Assembly: GCF_000292525.1 (NCBI RefSeq)
Contig: NZ_AEYF01000008.1
Span: forward strand, 1 to 64,000
Direction of reading: 5' to 3'
Length of the DNA: 64,000 nucleotides
Origin: Rhizobium sp. CCGE 510
GTDB taxonomy: Bacteria; Pseudomonadota; Alphaproteobacteria; Rhizobiales; Rhizobiaceae
Of this stretch, positions 56,016 through 64,000 are shown one piece after another. How positions within the stretch are numbered: the first letter of the stretch is position 1; every line of letters begins with the position of its first letter. Position numbers and translations under genes: made by a program. The notes below the pieces were generated by a model that worked only from the letters and a program-made list of their open reading frames with translations, made no database searches and was not told where the DNA came from.

Positions 56016-57164
56016 TCAGAGATTCGGGCACTGATCGCCAGGATCGACGTCTTTGAAGCTATCGACCACTGCAACGCTGCCGTCGTCCTTCACTTGGCCA
56101 AGATACATCGTCAGCGGCGCATGGTGCTGCTTGTTCATCGAGATCTTGCCGCGCGGGCCGGTGAAGGAAACGTCAGGAAGGGCTTTGAGCACATCAGCCG
56201 TATCAGTGCTGCCGGCCTTCTCAACGGCTGCCTTGTAAAGGTAGATCGCCTCATATTGCGGCACGGAAAGATCGTTCGGCGTGCGCAGTTCCTTGCCGAA
56301 CTTCTTTTCCATGGCCGAGAGAAAAGCCTTGTTTTCCGGGCTGTCGATGCCGGTGACGTAGGATGCGGAGAGGAAGATGTCCTTGGCATCCGCGCCCATG
56401 CTCTTGGCGGTGCCTTCGTCGACCGCGAGATTGCCGTAAGGCAGGGTGACGCCGGACGAGCGCAACTGCTTGGTCAAGGTCACGTTCGGTGCGCCGCCGG
56501 CCGTCGAGGTAATGATGGCGTCGGCGCCGGAGGAGCGGACCTTGGAGATGATGGCCGTCCAGTCGCTGCCGTCCATCGGCAGATATTCCTCGCCAACGAC
56601 CTTCCCGCCGGACTTTTCGATATAGCCCTTGGCGAAGGTCAGCATGCCGCGTCCGAAAGAATAATCCGAACCGATCAGGAAGAACTTCTTGGCGCCCTGC
56701 TTGCTGATGAAATTGTCGACGACCGGCGGCACCTGCTGTTCCGGAACCCAGGCATCGACGAAAAGCTTGGCGTTGCAGGATTTGCCTTCGTAGAAAGACG
56801 TGTAGATATACGGCACGTCACCCTTGGAAATGATCGGCAATCCGGCATTGCGCGCAGCACTGGTTTCCATGGAGATGACGACGTTCACCTCCTTCTGGAA
56901 AACCAGGGAATCGAAGGCCTTTTGCGCGCCGGCCGCCCCGGAGGCATCGTCGGCGATCTCAAGCTCCAACGGGCGCCCGAGCACGCCGCCTTTGGCATTG
57001 ATTTCTTCAACGGCGAGTTCGGCAGCTTGGACGACGGACGGCGCGACCACGCTGTTTGCGCCCGAAAGCCCGACCGGCACGCCGATTTTGATTGGATCCT
57101 CGGCGAAAGCTGCGGTGGCGAATGCCACAGATGCCAGTGTCAGGATTATGGTTCTCATTTGCAT
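56016..57164 (-). CDS. Branched-chain/urea-amide-type ABC substrate-binding protein
   Basis: A 382-residue type-1 periplasmic-binding-fold protein. Signal peptide MQMRTIILTLASVAFATAAF is cleaved near FAED. Then IKIGVPVGLSGANSV, AVEEINAKGGVLGRPLELEI and a Tyr-rich ligand region VPYIYTSFYEGKSC resemble the UrtA/AmiC group more than leucine-binding LivK. It is probably for amides or urea-like solutes. It is homologous to the AmiC-like sensor at 58860, which lacks a signal peptide. Confidence 0.9.
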   Translation of the reverse strand: MQMRTIILTLASVAFATAAFAEDPIKIGVPVGLSGANSVVAPSVVQAAELAVEEINAKGGVLGRPLELEIADDASGAAGAQKAFDSLVFQKEVNVVISMETSAARNAGLPIISKGDVPYIYTSFYEGKSCNAKLFVDAWVPEQQVPPVVDNFISKQGAKKFFLIGSDYSFGRGMLTFAKGYIEKSGGKVVGEEYLPMDGSDWTAIISKVRSSGADAIITSTAGGAPNVTLTKQLRSSGVTLPYGNLAVDEGTAKSMGADAKDIFLSASYVTGIDSPENKAFLSAMEKKFGKELRTPNDLSVPQYEAIYLYKAAVEKAGSTDTADVLKALPDVSFTGPRGKISMNKQHHAPLTMYLGQVKDDGSVAVVDSFKDVDPGDQCPNL

Positions 57165-57194
57165 TTTGTTCCCCTTTCTTGAGTTGGGTCGATG

Positions 57195-58013
57195 TTATCC
57201 GTAGACATCGGCTCGGCGGTCGCCGAGCAGATGATTGAAGCTGTTGAGCGTACGGGTCTCGGTGACGCTCGACAGATCGATTTGTGCAAGGAGGATTTCC
57301 TCGCGATCGGCACTGGCCGGACCGGAGATGGGCCAGCCTTGCGGGCCGACGATAAGGCTGCGGCCGATGAAGGACTGGCCGCGCTCGACGCCGATCCGGT
57401 CGGCGCAGGCGATGTAAAGGCCGTTGGTGTGGGCGGCCGCCTTGTGCAGGATATTGGCCATCGGCTCCGCTACGCTTTCTGCGCCGGCCATCGGTACCCA
57501 GTTGGTGGGCACGCAGACCAGTTCCGCGCCGGCCAGCGCCAACTGGCGAAATGTTTCCGGAAACCAGCCGTCGTAGCAGATGGCGATGCCGATACGGCCG
57601 AAGGGCAGGTCAAATACCGGCAGCCCGATATCACCTTTTTTGAAGAGACGGTTTTCGTTATTCCACAGATGGAGCTTGCGGTATTTGCCGATATATCCGT
57701 CGGGACCACAGAGGAGAGCGCTGTTATAAAACCGGTCGCCATCCTGCTCGGCAACGCCGCTAACGATGTAAAGGCCAAGCTCCCCGGCAAGGCGGCAAAG
57801 CGTCTCGGCACTCGGGCCGCCGGGTACCGGGCCCGCCAATGCGGCAACCTCGTCGCCGTCACGGAAGCTATAGCCGCTGTCGGCCAGTTCCGGCAGAACG
57901 ACGATCTCCGCGCCCTTGGCCTTCGCTGCCCTCGCCAGCCGCTCGATGGCCGCGAGGTTATGGGCGCGATCACCGACGATCGGTTCGAACTGGACGGTTG
58001 CGACGGTTGCCAT
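57195..58013 (-). CDS. Carbon-nitrogen hydrolase (nitrilase superfamily)
   Basis: A CN-hydrolase of about 272 residues. The Glu-Lys-Cys triad is visible in VVLPELADSGYSF, YIGKYRKLHLWN and IAICYDGWFPE. The start is ATG 58013, or TTG 58040 with a GGAG site 6 nt ahead (inside the longer frame); the TTG at 58058 sits in the terminator T-run and is unlikely. It is the first structural gene after the ANTAR leader, so amide, carbamate or nitrile hydrolysis is likely. Confidence 0.88.
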   Translation of the reverse strand: MATVATVQFEPIVGDRAHNLAAIERLARAAKAKGAEIVVLPELADSGYSFRDGDEVAALAGPVPGGPSAETLCRLAGELGLYIVSGVAEQDGDRFYNSALLCGPDGYIGKYRKLHLWNNENRLFKKGDIGLPVFDLPFGRIGIAICYDGWFPETFRQLALAGAELVCVPTNWVPMAGAESVAEPMANILHKAAAHTNGLYIACADRIGVERGQSFIGRSLIVGPQGWPISGPASADREEILLAQIDLSSVTETRTLNSFNHLLGDRRADVYG

Positions 58014-58056
58014 CCGTGCGGTTGAGGTCTTGATGCTCAATCTCGTCTCCAAACGC

Positions 58057-58096
58057 AAAAAACCTCTGGCACGGAATTCAATCCGTGAACCAGAGG
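58057..58096 (-). terminator. Intrinsic terminator in the leader of the amide operon
   Basis: On the minus strand, CCTCTGG and CCAGAGG enclose a nested CACGGA/TCCGTG hairpin with a 6-nt loop, followed by TTTTTT. It lies between the antiterminator gene and the nitrilase gene. It would end transcription unless AmiR-like antitermination acts. Confidence 0.85.
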
Positions 58097-58117
58097 CTAC
58101 ATAGCCATGATGTGAAT

Positions 58118-58148
58118 GCGGCAGCCCTGCCGCTGAGCAAACCTGCTC
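58118..58148 (-). promoter_or_regulatory. Candidate ANTAR-target hexaloop hairpins upstream of the terminator
   Basis: On the minus strand GAGC-AGGTTT-GCTC (58135-58148) precedes GCGGC-AGGGCT-GCCGC (58118-58133). Both have 6-nt loops beginning with A; only the second also has G at loop position 4, as in known ANTAR targets. The first therefore fits less well. The terminator follows about 20 nt later. Confidence 0.55.
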
Positions 58149-58234
58149 GTTATCTGTAGGCTTGCACGAAAGAATGCGACCGTCAAGCCGCTCTATCGGG
58201 TATTTTCACGAGGCGCGCAGAGACAACGCAGGGT

Positions 58235-58858
58235 TTAAATATGAGGTTTTGCGCCGATGGACAGTCCAAGGCTTTTCATCGTGTCCTGCGCGGCAATGAC
58301 GGATTCGGCGATCGTCGCCATCGGAACGCGCTTTGACGTCGCCTGATCGCGCAAGAGCTTATAGGCCGCCGCCTCGTCGAGACCATTCATGACCCGCAGC
58401 GCCGAGACGGCTTTTTCCACAAGCCGGCGACTTTTCAAGGTTTCCTCGAGTTTCTGCACCTTTCCGGCGAGCCGTTTTTCGTAACTATGCCGATAGCGTG
58501 CAAGCGCAAATTGCGTCAGGATGCCGAGCGGCCGCAGCGGTTTGCTGATAACGCCGTGGGCGTTGAGATCGATGATCGCCTGGAGTGCTGTCGGGCTTTC
58601 ATAGGTCAGGATGGCGATGATCGCCGTCTGCTGCAGGTCGATAATCTCGAGCGCGTGCTCGACATGGACATCCTCGACATGCAGGAAGACGGTGTCGATG
58701 TCGGGCGGCAAAGCAGGCGGAAGCGGCCAGGTCGCGCGAACCTCGCAGCCAAGGCGCTTGAGGTGGGCGATCAGCAAGTTGCCGTCCTCGTCGCGTGGAT
58801 GAACAACCAGAACGCGTGCGCGCCGCAGATCCTGAACGATCCGGTTCGGTCCCGCCAT
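58235..58858 (-). CDS. ANTAR domain antiterminator (AmiR/NasT family)
   Basis: A 207-residue protein with an N-terminal receiver-like fold lacking the usual phosphoacceptor motif (ARVLVVHPRDEDGNLLIAHL), a coiled linker (GKVQKLEETLKSRRLVEKAV) and a C-terminal ANTAR domain (VSALRVMNGLDEAAAYKLLR). The family binds paired hairpins in mRNA leaders and prevents termination. It lies 1 nt after the AmiC-like gene and directly upstream of the leader it would act on. Confidence 0.9.
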   Translation of the reverse strand: MAGPNRIVQDLRRARVLVVHPRDEDGNLLIAHLKRLGCEVRATWPLPPALPPDIDTVFLHVEDVHVEHALEIIDLQQTAIIAILTYESPTALQAIIDLNAHGVISKPLRPLGILTQFALARYRHSYEKRLAGKVQKLEETLKSRRLVEKAVSALRVMNGLDEAAAYKLLRDQATSKRVPMATIAESVIAAQDTMKSLGLSIGAKPHI

Positions 58859-58859
58859 C

Positions 58860-59993
58860 TCAGGCCTCCAACCAGACGTCTTCGAACCGCGAAGCCGTCA
58901 GATAGGGGTCCGGCCGGATCGGTCCAGGCGCCTGCCAGGCAATGTCGAAAAGCCCGTCGGCCCGCGCCACGCCGATGCGGGGATGCAGCCAGAGATGTCG
59001 GGTATCGGCGTCGAAATTGATCCGCCCTTCCGGAGCAGAAAAATCCTCCAGGAGAATTTCCTCGGAAATGCGATGGGTCTCGAGCGAGCCGGCCCGGGCA
59101 AGCGCGCGGGCGAAAAGGTGAACCTGTGCATAGGCCGGCTGCGACCATACGCTGGTGGTGAAGTCCTGGCCGAAGCGGGCTTTGAACGCCGCTACGAAGC
59201 GCTCATTCGCCTCGTTCTCGACCGTCTGGAAATAGGTCGCCGAAAGAATATGGCCGGTGCAAGCGTCGGCTCCGATCTCGCGAATCTCACTCTCGGCCAT
59301 GGTCAGGCTGGCAATCGGAACCCGCTTGCGATCGATCCCCGCCTCGGCATACATGCGGTAGAACCGCTGCGCCGGCCGCCCGACGATCGTCGAGAAGATG
59401 GCATCAGGCTCGAGACGAACGATATCGGAAATAACCGAACGCAGCGTTTGCTCGTCGGCATGAAGAGGAAGATATCGTTCGCTGACGACTTCACCGCCCT
59501 TTGCCTCGAGCACATCCCGCATGACCCGATTGGATTCGCGCGGATAAATATAATCCGCGCCGACGAAGAGGATCCGGCGTCCATGATTGCGGAGCAGGTA
59601 TTCTGCGAGCGCGAACGTATTCTGATTGAGAGTGGCGCCGGTATAGACCACATTCTCCGAATACTCGAAACCTTCATACATCGACGGATAAAACAGCAGT
59701 CCGTTGTGCCGCTCGACAATCGGCAGCACGGCCTTTCGGCTGGCTGACATCGACGCGCCGAAAATGATGTTGACGTCGTCGTCGGCCAGCAGGCGCCGCG
59801 CCAGATTGCGATAGGCGGTCTGGTCTCCGCCCGGATCATAGGCGATCGGAACGATGGGTTTGCCAAGCACGCCGCCCGCCGCATTGACTTCCTCGATCGC
59901 AAGTGCGGTGCCAAGAAAGTGCTCTGTTTCCGTGACTTCGCTAATTCCGCTTCTGGAAAACAGCACTCCCACCCGCCATTCGGAGCTTGTCAT
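58860..59993 (-). CDS. AmiC-like amide sensor / negative regulator (periplasmic-binding fold, cytoplasmic)
   Basis: A 377-residue type-1 binding protein with no signal peptide: MTSSEWRVGVLFSRSGISEV. The central NEVNAAGGVLGKP-like AIEEVNAAGGVLGKPIVPIA and the ligand segment GLLFYPSMYEGFEYSENVVY match Pseudomonas AmiC. AmiC holds AmiR inactive until an amide binds. The gene is immediately followed by the ANTAR antiterminator, exactly the amiC-amiR arrangement. Confidence 0.9.
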   Translation of the reverse strand: MTSSEWRVGVLFSRSGISEVTETEHFLGTALAIEEVNAAGGVLGKPIVPIAYDPGGDQTAYRNLARRLLADDDVNIIFGASMSASRKAVLPIVERHNGLLFYPSMYEGFEYSENVVYTGATLNQNTFALAEYLLRNHGRRILFVGADYIYPRESNRVMRDVLEAKGGEVVSERYLPLHADEQTLRSVISDIVRLEPDAIFSTIVGRPAQRFYRMYAEAGIDRKRVPIASLTMAESEIREIGADACTGHILSATYFQTVENEANERFVAAFKARFGQDFTTSVWSQPAYAQVHLFARALARAGSLETHRISEEILLEDFSAPEGRINFDADTRHLWLHPRIGVARADGLFDIAWQAPGPIRPDPYLTASRFEDVWLEA

Positions 59994-60138
59994 CTTTGCC
60001 TTTTCCGACGTGTTGGAGGTTCGAAAGCGGTGAATGCCTCAGTTCCGCGATTTCGACTTCCATACCCTTAGTGCTTTTTCATGGGGTGCTGCAAGCGGGC
60101 ACGATGCAGGTCGCTGTCACGGCAGAAGGAGACGGGAA

Positions 60139-61587
60139 CTACCGGTTGTGAACCGTTGCGGGCATCACATTGTCGGGGATCGGGCATATATAAGCTTTGC
60201 CGCTGGTCTTTTCCCGCCACTCGGCCGTCGCGGCTGCCAGGAGGTCGGATGACGACATCAAGGCGAGACCCGTTGTCGCCAGCGTCTTGGCCGCATGCAC
60301 CATGGCTTTGTGCGCGACCGGGCTTTTTCCCTGCGCGACGACCTGCCAGGTATGGGGATTGGTGCCGATCGCCCAGGCTGGCGCCCAGCATTGCGCAGTC
60401 GGCGTCACCCAGCTGACGTCGCCGACATCGGTCGATCCGGCCCGGAAATGCGATTGTCCTTCGAAATCGCGCAGACCGGTGTGCAAGGGCGCCGAGCCAT
60501 CGACCTTGGCATTGGAGAACACATCGCCCTTGATCTGATAGAGACGGATGCTGCTGCTGATCGCTTCCTCAGTGAAGGTAGCCTGGATTTTCCTGGCGAA
60601 GGCGATGTCGGCCTCATCGAAGGCGATCGGCCCGAGCGCGACCATGTTTTCGTGCATTGCCGTTTCCAGCGTGATGTTGGGAAGAAGGTTCGTCGAGGCG
60701 GTGTCGAACACAATCTCCACCTTGGTTTCGGTCATCATCGCGGCACCGCGCGCAACTTTCTCGACGCGCCCGGCGAGCTCGAGCGCCTGCGGCATGTCAG
60801 GCGCCCTGATCAGATAGAGAACCTCGGCGCTGGCCTGCACGACATTGGCGGCCCTGCCGCCGGTGTCGGTGATCGCGTAGTGAACGCGACAATCCTGCGG
60901 CATGTGTTCACGCAGGAAATTGACCCCGACATTCATCAGTTCGACCGCATCGAGCGCCGAGCGGCCGAGATGGGCGCTGTTGGCAGCATGGGCCGCCACA
61001 CCCCTGAAGCGATAGTAATATTCGAGGACGGCAAGATTGTTCGTCGAGCGAACCCCGTTGAACGGAGCCGGATGCCAGGTCAGGGCGGCATCGACGTCGT
61101 CGAATGCGCCGGCGCGAACCATGAAGGTCTTGCCGGAACCGCCCTCCTCTCCCGGGCAGCCGTAATAACGCACCGTCCCGGGCAGCTTGTTCTCCTTGAG
61201 ATGGCGGGCAAGCGCAACCGCCGCCATCAGCGATCCGACGCCAAGCAGATTGTGCCCGCAGCCGTGGCCGGTCGCTCCCGCCGCCTCAGGACAAGGCTCG
61301 GCGACGTCGGCGGTCTGGCTCATTCCGGCCAGGGCATCGAATTCGCCGAGGAAAGCAATCACCGGCTTGCCGCTGCCTGATTCGCCGATGAAGGCCGTTT
61401 CCATGTCTGCGACGCCGCAGCGCACGGCAAAGCCGTTTTGCTCGAGTGTCCTTGCCAGCAATTGCGACGAGCGCCGCTCCTCGAATTTCAGTTCCGCGAA
61501 ATCCCAGATACTGTCGCTGAGCGCGATATAATCCGGCTTCATCTTTTCGATCGTCGCGGCAATGGAGCTGATCGCGTCAAGATTCAT
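60139..61587 (-). CDS. M20 family peptidase, AbgB-like (aminobenzoyl-glutamate utilisation type)
   Basis: A 482-residue M20 amidohydrolase. Metal motifs are GATGHGCGHNLLGVGSLM, YGCPGEEGGSGKTFMVRAGA and HPAPFNGVRSTNN; a dimerisation domain and C-terminal GDVSWVTPTAQ follow. The length and layout match AbgB. It would cleave an amide of an amino acid or peptide. It follows a dipeptide-type binding-protein gene by 135 nt with a stem-loop between. Confidence 0.88.
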   Translation of the reverse strand: MNLDAISSIAATIEKMKPDYIALSDSIWDFAELKFEERRSSQLLARTLEQNGFAVRCGVADMETAFIGESGSGKPVIAFLGEFDALAGMSQTADVAEPCPEAAGATGHGCGHNLLGVGSLMAAVALARHLKENKLPGTVRYYGCPGEEGGSGKTFMVRAGAFDDVDAALTWHPAPFNGVRSTNNLAVLEYYYRFRGVAAHAANSAHLGRSALDAVELMNVGVNFLREHMPQDCRVHYAITDTGGRAANVVQASAEVLYLIRAPDMPQALELAGRVEKVARGAAMMTETKVEIVFDTASTNLLPNITLETAMHENMVALGPIAFDEADIAFARKIQATFTEEAISSSIRLYQIKGDVFSNAKVDGSAPLHTGLRDFEGQSHFRAGSTDVGDVSWVTPTAQCWAPAWAIGTNPHTWQVVAQGKSPVAHKAMVHAAKTLATTGLALMSSSDLLAAATAEWREKTSGKAYICPIPDNVMPATVHNR

Positions 61588-61689
61588 GGCATTTCCTCGC
61601 TGTCTGTCCTGCCGCCACAGGGACGTGTTGCACCGGACCCGGCAGAACTGCCTGCCGGATCTCCTGTTGATTGTCGAAGCTGGATGGCT

Positions 61690-61710
61690 GCGCCCGAACC
61701 ATCCGGGCGC
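61690..61710 (-). promoter_or_regulatory. Intercistronic stem-loop after the peptide-binding-protein gene
   Basis: GCGCCCG and CGGGCGC are separated by 7 nt, 12 nt downstream of the binding-protein stop. No T-run follows on the minus strand. Partial attenuation or mRNA protection is likely. Confidence 0.55.
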
Positions 61711-61722
61711 GGCAGTTCAGGC

Positions 61723-63267
61723 TCAATTGTCGAGCGAAACTTCCCAAAGACGGGCATTCGACTGCCAGACGGGCTGACCCTTCAGCTTCTTGGTCGCGCC
61801 CCAGACGTCGACCATGTCATAGAGGAAGATGCCCGGCATATCCTTGAGCATCAGCGTGTGAAACTCGTCGAAAATCGCCTGACGCTTCGTCTGGTCGGCC
61901 TCCGCGTAGGCCGCCTTCATCAACTCGACTGCCTTTGGGTCATCCCACATCAAGGAAGCGTTCTTGTCCTTGTTGCCGACATAGAAACCGTACATCAGCG
62001 CCGGATCGAGCCGCGGCGCGACCGATTGCGAGATGATCTGGTAGTTGCCGGAGCGGCGACGATCGACCTGCGTCGCATAGTCGAGCACCTCGATCTGCAC
62101 ATTGAGACCTGCCTGCTGCATCATCGCCTGCGCCATCACCGCCGCCGGGAAGCTTGGCACGTTGCTGCGCTTGTTGGCGATGATGGTAATCGGCTCGCCC
62201 TTATAGCCGGCTGCCGCCAGTTCCTTCTTGGCGGCCTCGACGTCGTAGGGCAGACGTGTCTTCTGGACATCGTCGAAATAGAGCGAGTCTTGCGAAACCA
62301 TCGAACCGTTGGCGGCGCCGGTGCCATTGGAGGCGGCCTCGACGAGCTGGTCGAGATCGAGTGTCATCGCCATGGCGCGGCGCACGCCGGGATTGCTCAG
62401 AACCTTGTCGCGCGTCTGGATGTAGAACAGGTTTTTGCCGTTGTTGCGAGCCACGATCAGTTGCATCGTGTCGCTTGTTTTGAATTCGGGAATGAGATCC
62501 GGCGAAATCTCCGCGGTATCGAGCACGCCGGACTGGAGGCCGGCCTTGACGGTCGAAGCATCGGGAATGACCATGAACTTGATGCCATCGACGAGCGGGC
62601 GCTTGGAGCCGACCATGCCGTCGGGCTTGCCGTCATTCTCCGGCGAGACATAATCGTCGAACTTGGCGAGATGGATATATTCGCCCTTCTTCCATTCATC
62701 CCATTTGAAGGGTCCGGTGCCGATCGGCTTAATGAAGCTTCCGTCCGCGCCGACCGATTCCGGCGAGATCATCCCGGTGTAGCCGCATTCGGGGCGCGAC
62801 AGCAGGCCAAGGAAAACCGCCGATGGCTTTTCCAGCGTGATGGTGACTGTGGAAGCATCGGCTGCCTTGACCGCGGTAACATGCACGGTGCCGCTGCCGT
62901 CGAAATCGGGAAGGCAGGTCCATTTCGTTTCGGGCTTGAGATAGCGGCTCCAATTCCACACGACGTCATCGGCGGTCAACGTCTTGCCGTTGTGGAATTT
63001 GACGCCGTCACGCAATTTGAAGCTGTAGGTCAGCCCGTCCGCCGAGACTTCGAAGCTCTTTGCGAGCAGCGGCTTGACCTCGCCGTTGTTGGCATAGCCG
63101 ACGAGCCCTTCGACGATATGCAGGATGACGCCATCGGTATTGCCGTCGCGATTGACGCCCGGATTGTTGCTGCGCAGATCGGAGCTTTGAGCCACGACGA
63201 TGTCGCGGGCGTCGACCGCGCCGGTTACCGCCATCAACATGGTGCCTGCAAGAAGAAGCTTATGCAT
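61723..63267 (-). CDS. Peptide/nickel-type ABC substrate-binding protein (SBP_bac_5)
   Basis: A 514-residue family 5 binding protein. The signal peptide (MHKLLLAGTMLMAVTGAVDA) is followed by DLRSNNPGVNRDGNTDGVIL, the typical SFKLRDGVKFHNGKTLTADD and, later, RRAMAMTLDLDQLVEA. It binds peptides, opines or similar large solutes. No DppBCDF-like permease or ATPase genes are in the window; they may be elsewhere or beyond the right edge. Confidence 0.92.
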   Translation of the reverse strand: MHKLLLAGTMLMAVTGAVDARDIVVAQSSDLRSNNPGVNRDGNTDGVILHIVEGLVGYANNGEVKPLLAKSFEVSADGLTYSFKLRDGVKFHNGKTLTADDVVWNWSRYLKPETKWTCLPDFDGSGTVHVTAVKAADASTVTITLEKPSAVFLGLLSRPECGYTGMISPESVGADGSFIKPIGTGPFKWDEWKKGEYIHLAKFDDYVSPENDGKPDGMVGSKRPLVDGIKFMVIPDASTVKAGLQSGVLDTAEISPDLIPEFKTSDTMQLIVARNNGKNLFYIQTRDKVLSNPGVRRAMAMTLDLDQLVEAASNGTGAANGSMVSQDSLYFDDVQKTRLPYDVEAAKKELAAAGYKGEPITIIANKRSNVPSFPAAVMAQAMMQQAGLNVQIEVLDYATQVDRRRSGNYQIISQSVAPRLDPALMYGFYVGNKDKNASLMWDDPKAVELMKAAYAEADQTKRQAIFDEFHTLMLKDMPGIFLYDMVDVWGATKKLKGQPVWQSNARLWEVSLDN

Positions 63268-63291
63268 TGTTCTACCCTCTTTTATGGTTCG

Positions 63292-64000
63292 TCAGGATTG
63301 GAGTTGATCCCAGCAGGCGCGTGAAAGCCTGCCGATGGTTTCAAGCGCGACGGTGTAGCCGGGGGTGCCGTCCGGCATTTCCTGCGGTACGTCGTCGGTA
63401 TAGGCGGCGATGATGTAGAAGGGGGAAGCGTCGCGGTAGACGATACCGGCATTCATCCGGCCGCGCTTTCCCGTGCCGCCCTTATGGGCGACGAGCACAC
63501 CGAACGGCAGCCGGGAGGGAATGGCATAGCGCAGGATCTGGTTCTTCAGGGTTTGAAGCGCATAGGCGCTGAGCGCCTGCGAGCAGCCGAGCCGGTCCGC
63601 GGCTTCCAGCGAATCCTGCGCATCGAGGATGGTTTGCAGCAGATAGACCTGATCCCGCGCCGTCGTCGTCGTGACGGCCTTCAATGAATGATCGGGCGAC
63701 AGCGCCAAGGGCGGGATGAGGAAGCGATGGTTGGTGCCGGTCATGCCGATCGACTTGCAATAACCATCGACTTCTTCGAGCGTCAGTCTTTCGAAGACCA
63801 TCTTGGTGCAGACATTGTCGCTCAGCACCATCATGCCGGTGATGGCGTCGCGCAGCGATATGACTATACCGGGGCTGAGATAGCGGAACATCCCGCTCGC
63901 CACTTCCTCGGCGAAACGCTTTTCGTAGGTGATCCGTTCGTCGAGATCCAGGCGGCCCTCATGGGCGGCCTTCAAGGCCGCCATCATGATCGAGGTCTTT
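63292..64000 (-). CDS. Serine hydrolase, class A beta-lactamase-like (5' end beyond window)
   Basis: At least 236 residues, continuing off the right edge. From the edge inwards it reads KTSIMMAALKAAHEGRLDLD; the Lys is probably the K of the S-x-x-K active-site motif, with the Ser outside the window. MVLSDNVCTKMV supplies the SDN motif and VAHKGGTGKRG the KxG motif. This fits penicillin-binding/beta-lactamase-like hydrolases. Whether it hydrolyses beta-lactams or peptides cannot be told. It lies 24 nt before the peptide-binding-protein gene and is probably co-transcribed with it. Confidence 0.85.
   Translation of the reverse strand, partial: KTSIMMAALKAAHEGRLDLDERITYEKRFAEEVASGMFRYLSPGIVISLRDAITGMMVLSDNVCTKMVFERLTLEEVDGYCKSIGMTGTNHRFLIPPLALSPDHSLKAVTTTTARDQVYLLQTILDAQDSLEAADRLGCSQALSAYALQTLKNQILRYAIPSRLPFGVLVAHKGGTGKRGRMNAGIVYRDASPFYIIAAYTDDVPQEMPDGTPGYTVALETIGRLSRACWDQLQS

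Noticed and set aside
61438-63324. A 628-codon plus-strand open frame
   Set aside because: Antisense to the SBP_bac_5 gene and the M20 start; composition is arginine- and histidine-rich with no family motifs.

Overview
The window reads as alphaproteobacterial, most likely Rhizobium sensu lato. GC content is high. The left edge carries a fragment of a RopA/Omp2b-type rhizobial porin. The SOS box has the alphaproteobacterial GTTC-N7-GTTC form in front of an imuA-imuB-dnaE2 cassette, and a RIME-like intergenic palindrome is present. Solute-binding-protein transporters dominate, as is usual for an accessory rhizobial replicon or catabolic region. I saw no rRNA, tRNA, CRISPR array or intact insertion sequence.

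Layout. (1) 1-4309: the left edge is a recombination junction, where a 5'-truncated porin is joined out of frame to the 3' end of an SsuC/TauC-like permease. Behind it are an amidase, an NMT1-type binding protein and a divergent LysR regulator; no ATPase is left for this importer. (2) 4379-17732: a coherent catabolic island. It holds an amino-acid-type ABC importer with RidA, hydantoinase/oxoprolinase-like HyuA and HyuB, a TIM-barrel isomerase, an SDR, a shikimate-dehydrogenase-like enzyme, a 4-OT-type tautomerase, a DadA-like FAD dehydrogenase, a class II aldolase and a GntR/FCD regulator. Three divergent promoters (near 7850, 14507 and 16891) carry related palindromes, which suggests one GntR regulon. 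I cannot name the substrate. (3) 17733-18453: decayed coding sequence. (4) 18454-24755: a polar amino-acid ABC importer, an M20 amidohydrolase and a binding-protein-like enzyme, divergent from a MocR regulator. (5) 24774-33724: an SOS/mutagenesis block with a Nudix hydrolase, two small Cys-rich proteins, DnaE2, ImuB, ImuA, DinB and a SRAP protein. (6) 33780-35612: RidA, a TetR regulator with three operator copies, and a peroxiredoxin.

(7) 35736-42202: a sugar-type ABC importer with a DenD-like dehydrogenase and a GntR regulator whose start codon lies at the end of a perfect 25-bp-arm inverted repeat. (8) 42364-51280: LigD, an SLC13-like transporter with RCK domains, an NTF2-like protein, a YdcZ pair, small hypotheticals, intergenic repeats and a MOSC-reductase-ferredoxin fusion. 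(9) 51511-59993: an amide/urea-type operon made of an AmiC-like sensor, an ANTAR (AmiR/NasT-like) antiterminator, a leader with hexaloop hairpins and an intrinsic terminator, a nitrilase-family hydrolase, a Liv-type importer with a LivM-LivG fusion, and an amidase. (10) 60139-64000: an AbgB-like M20 hydrolase, a peptide-type binding protein and a class A beta-lactamase-like gene cut by the window edge.

Most modules pair an importer for a nitrogenous or acidic solute with one or more hydrolases or oxidoreductases and a dedicated regulator. Stem-loops after several binding-protein genes probably set binding-protein-to-permease ratios.
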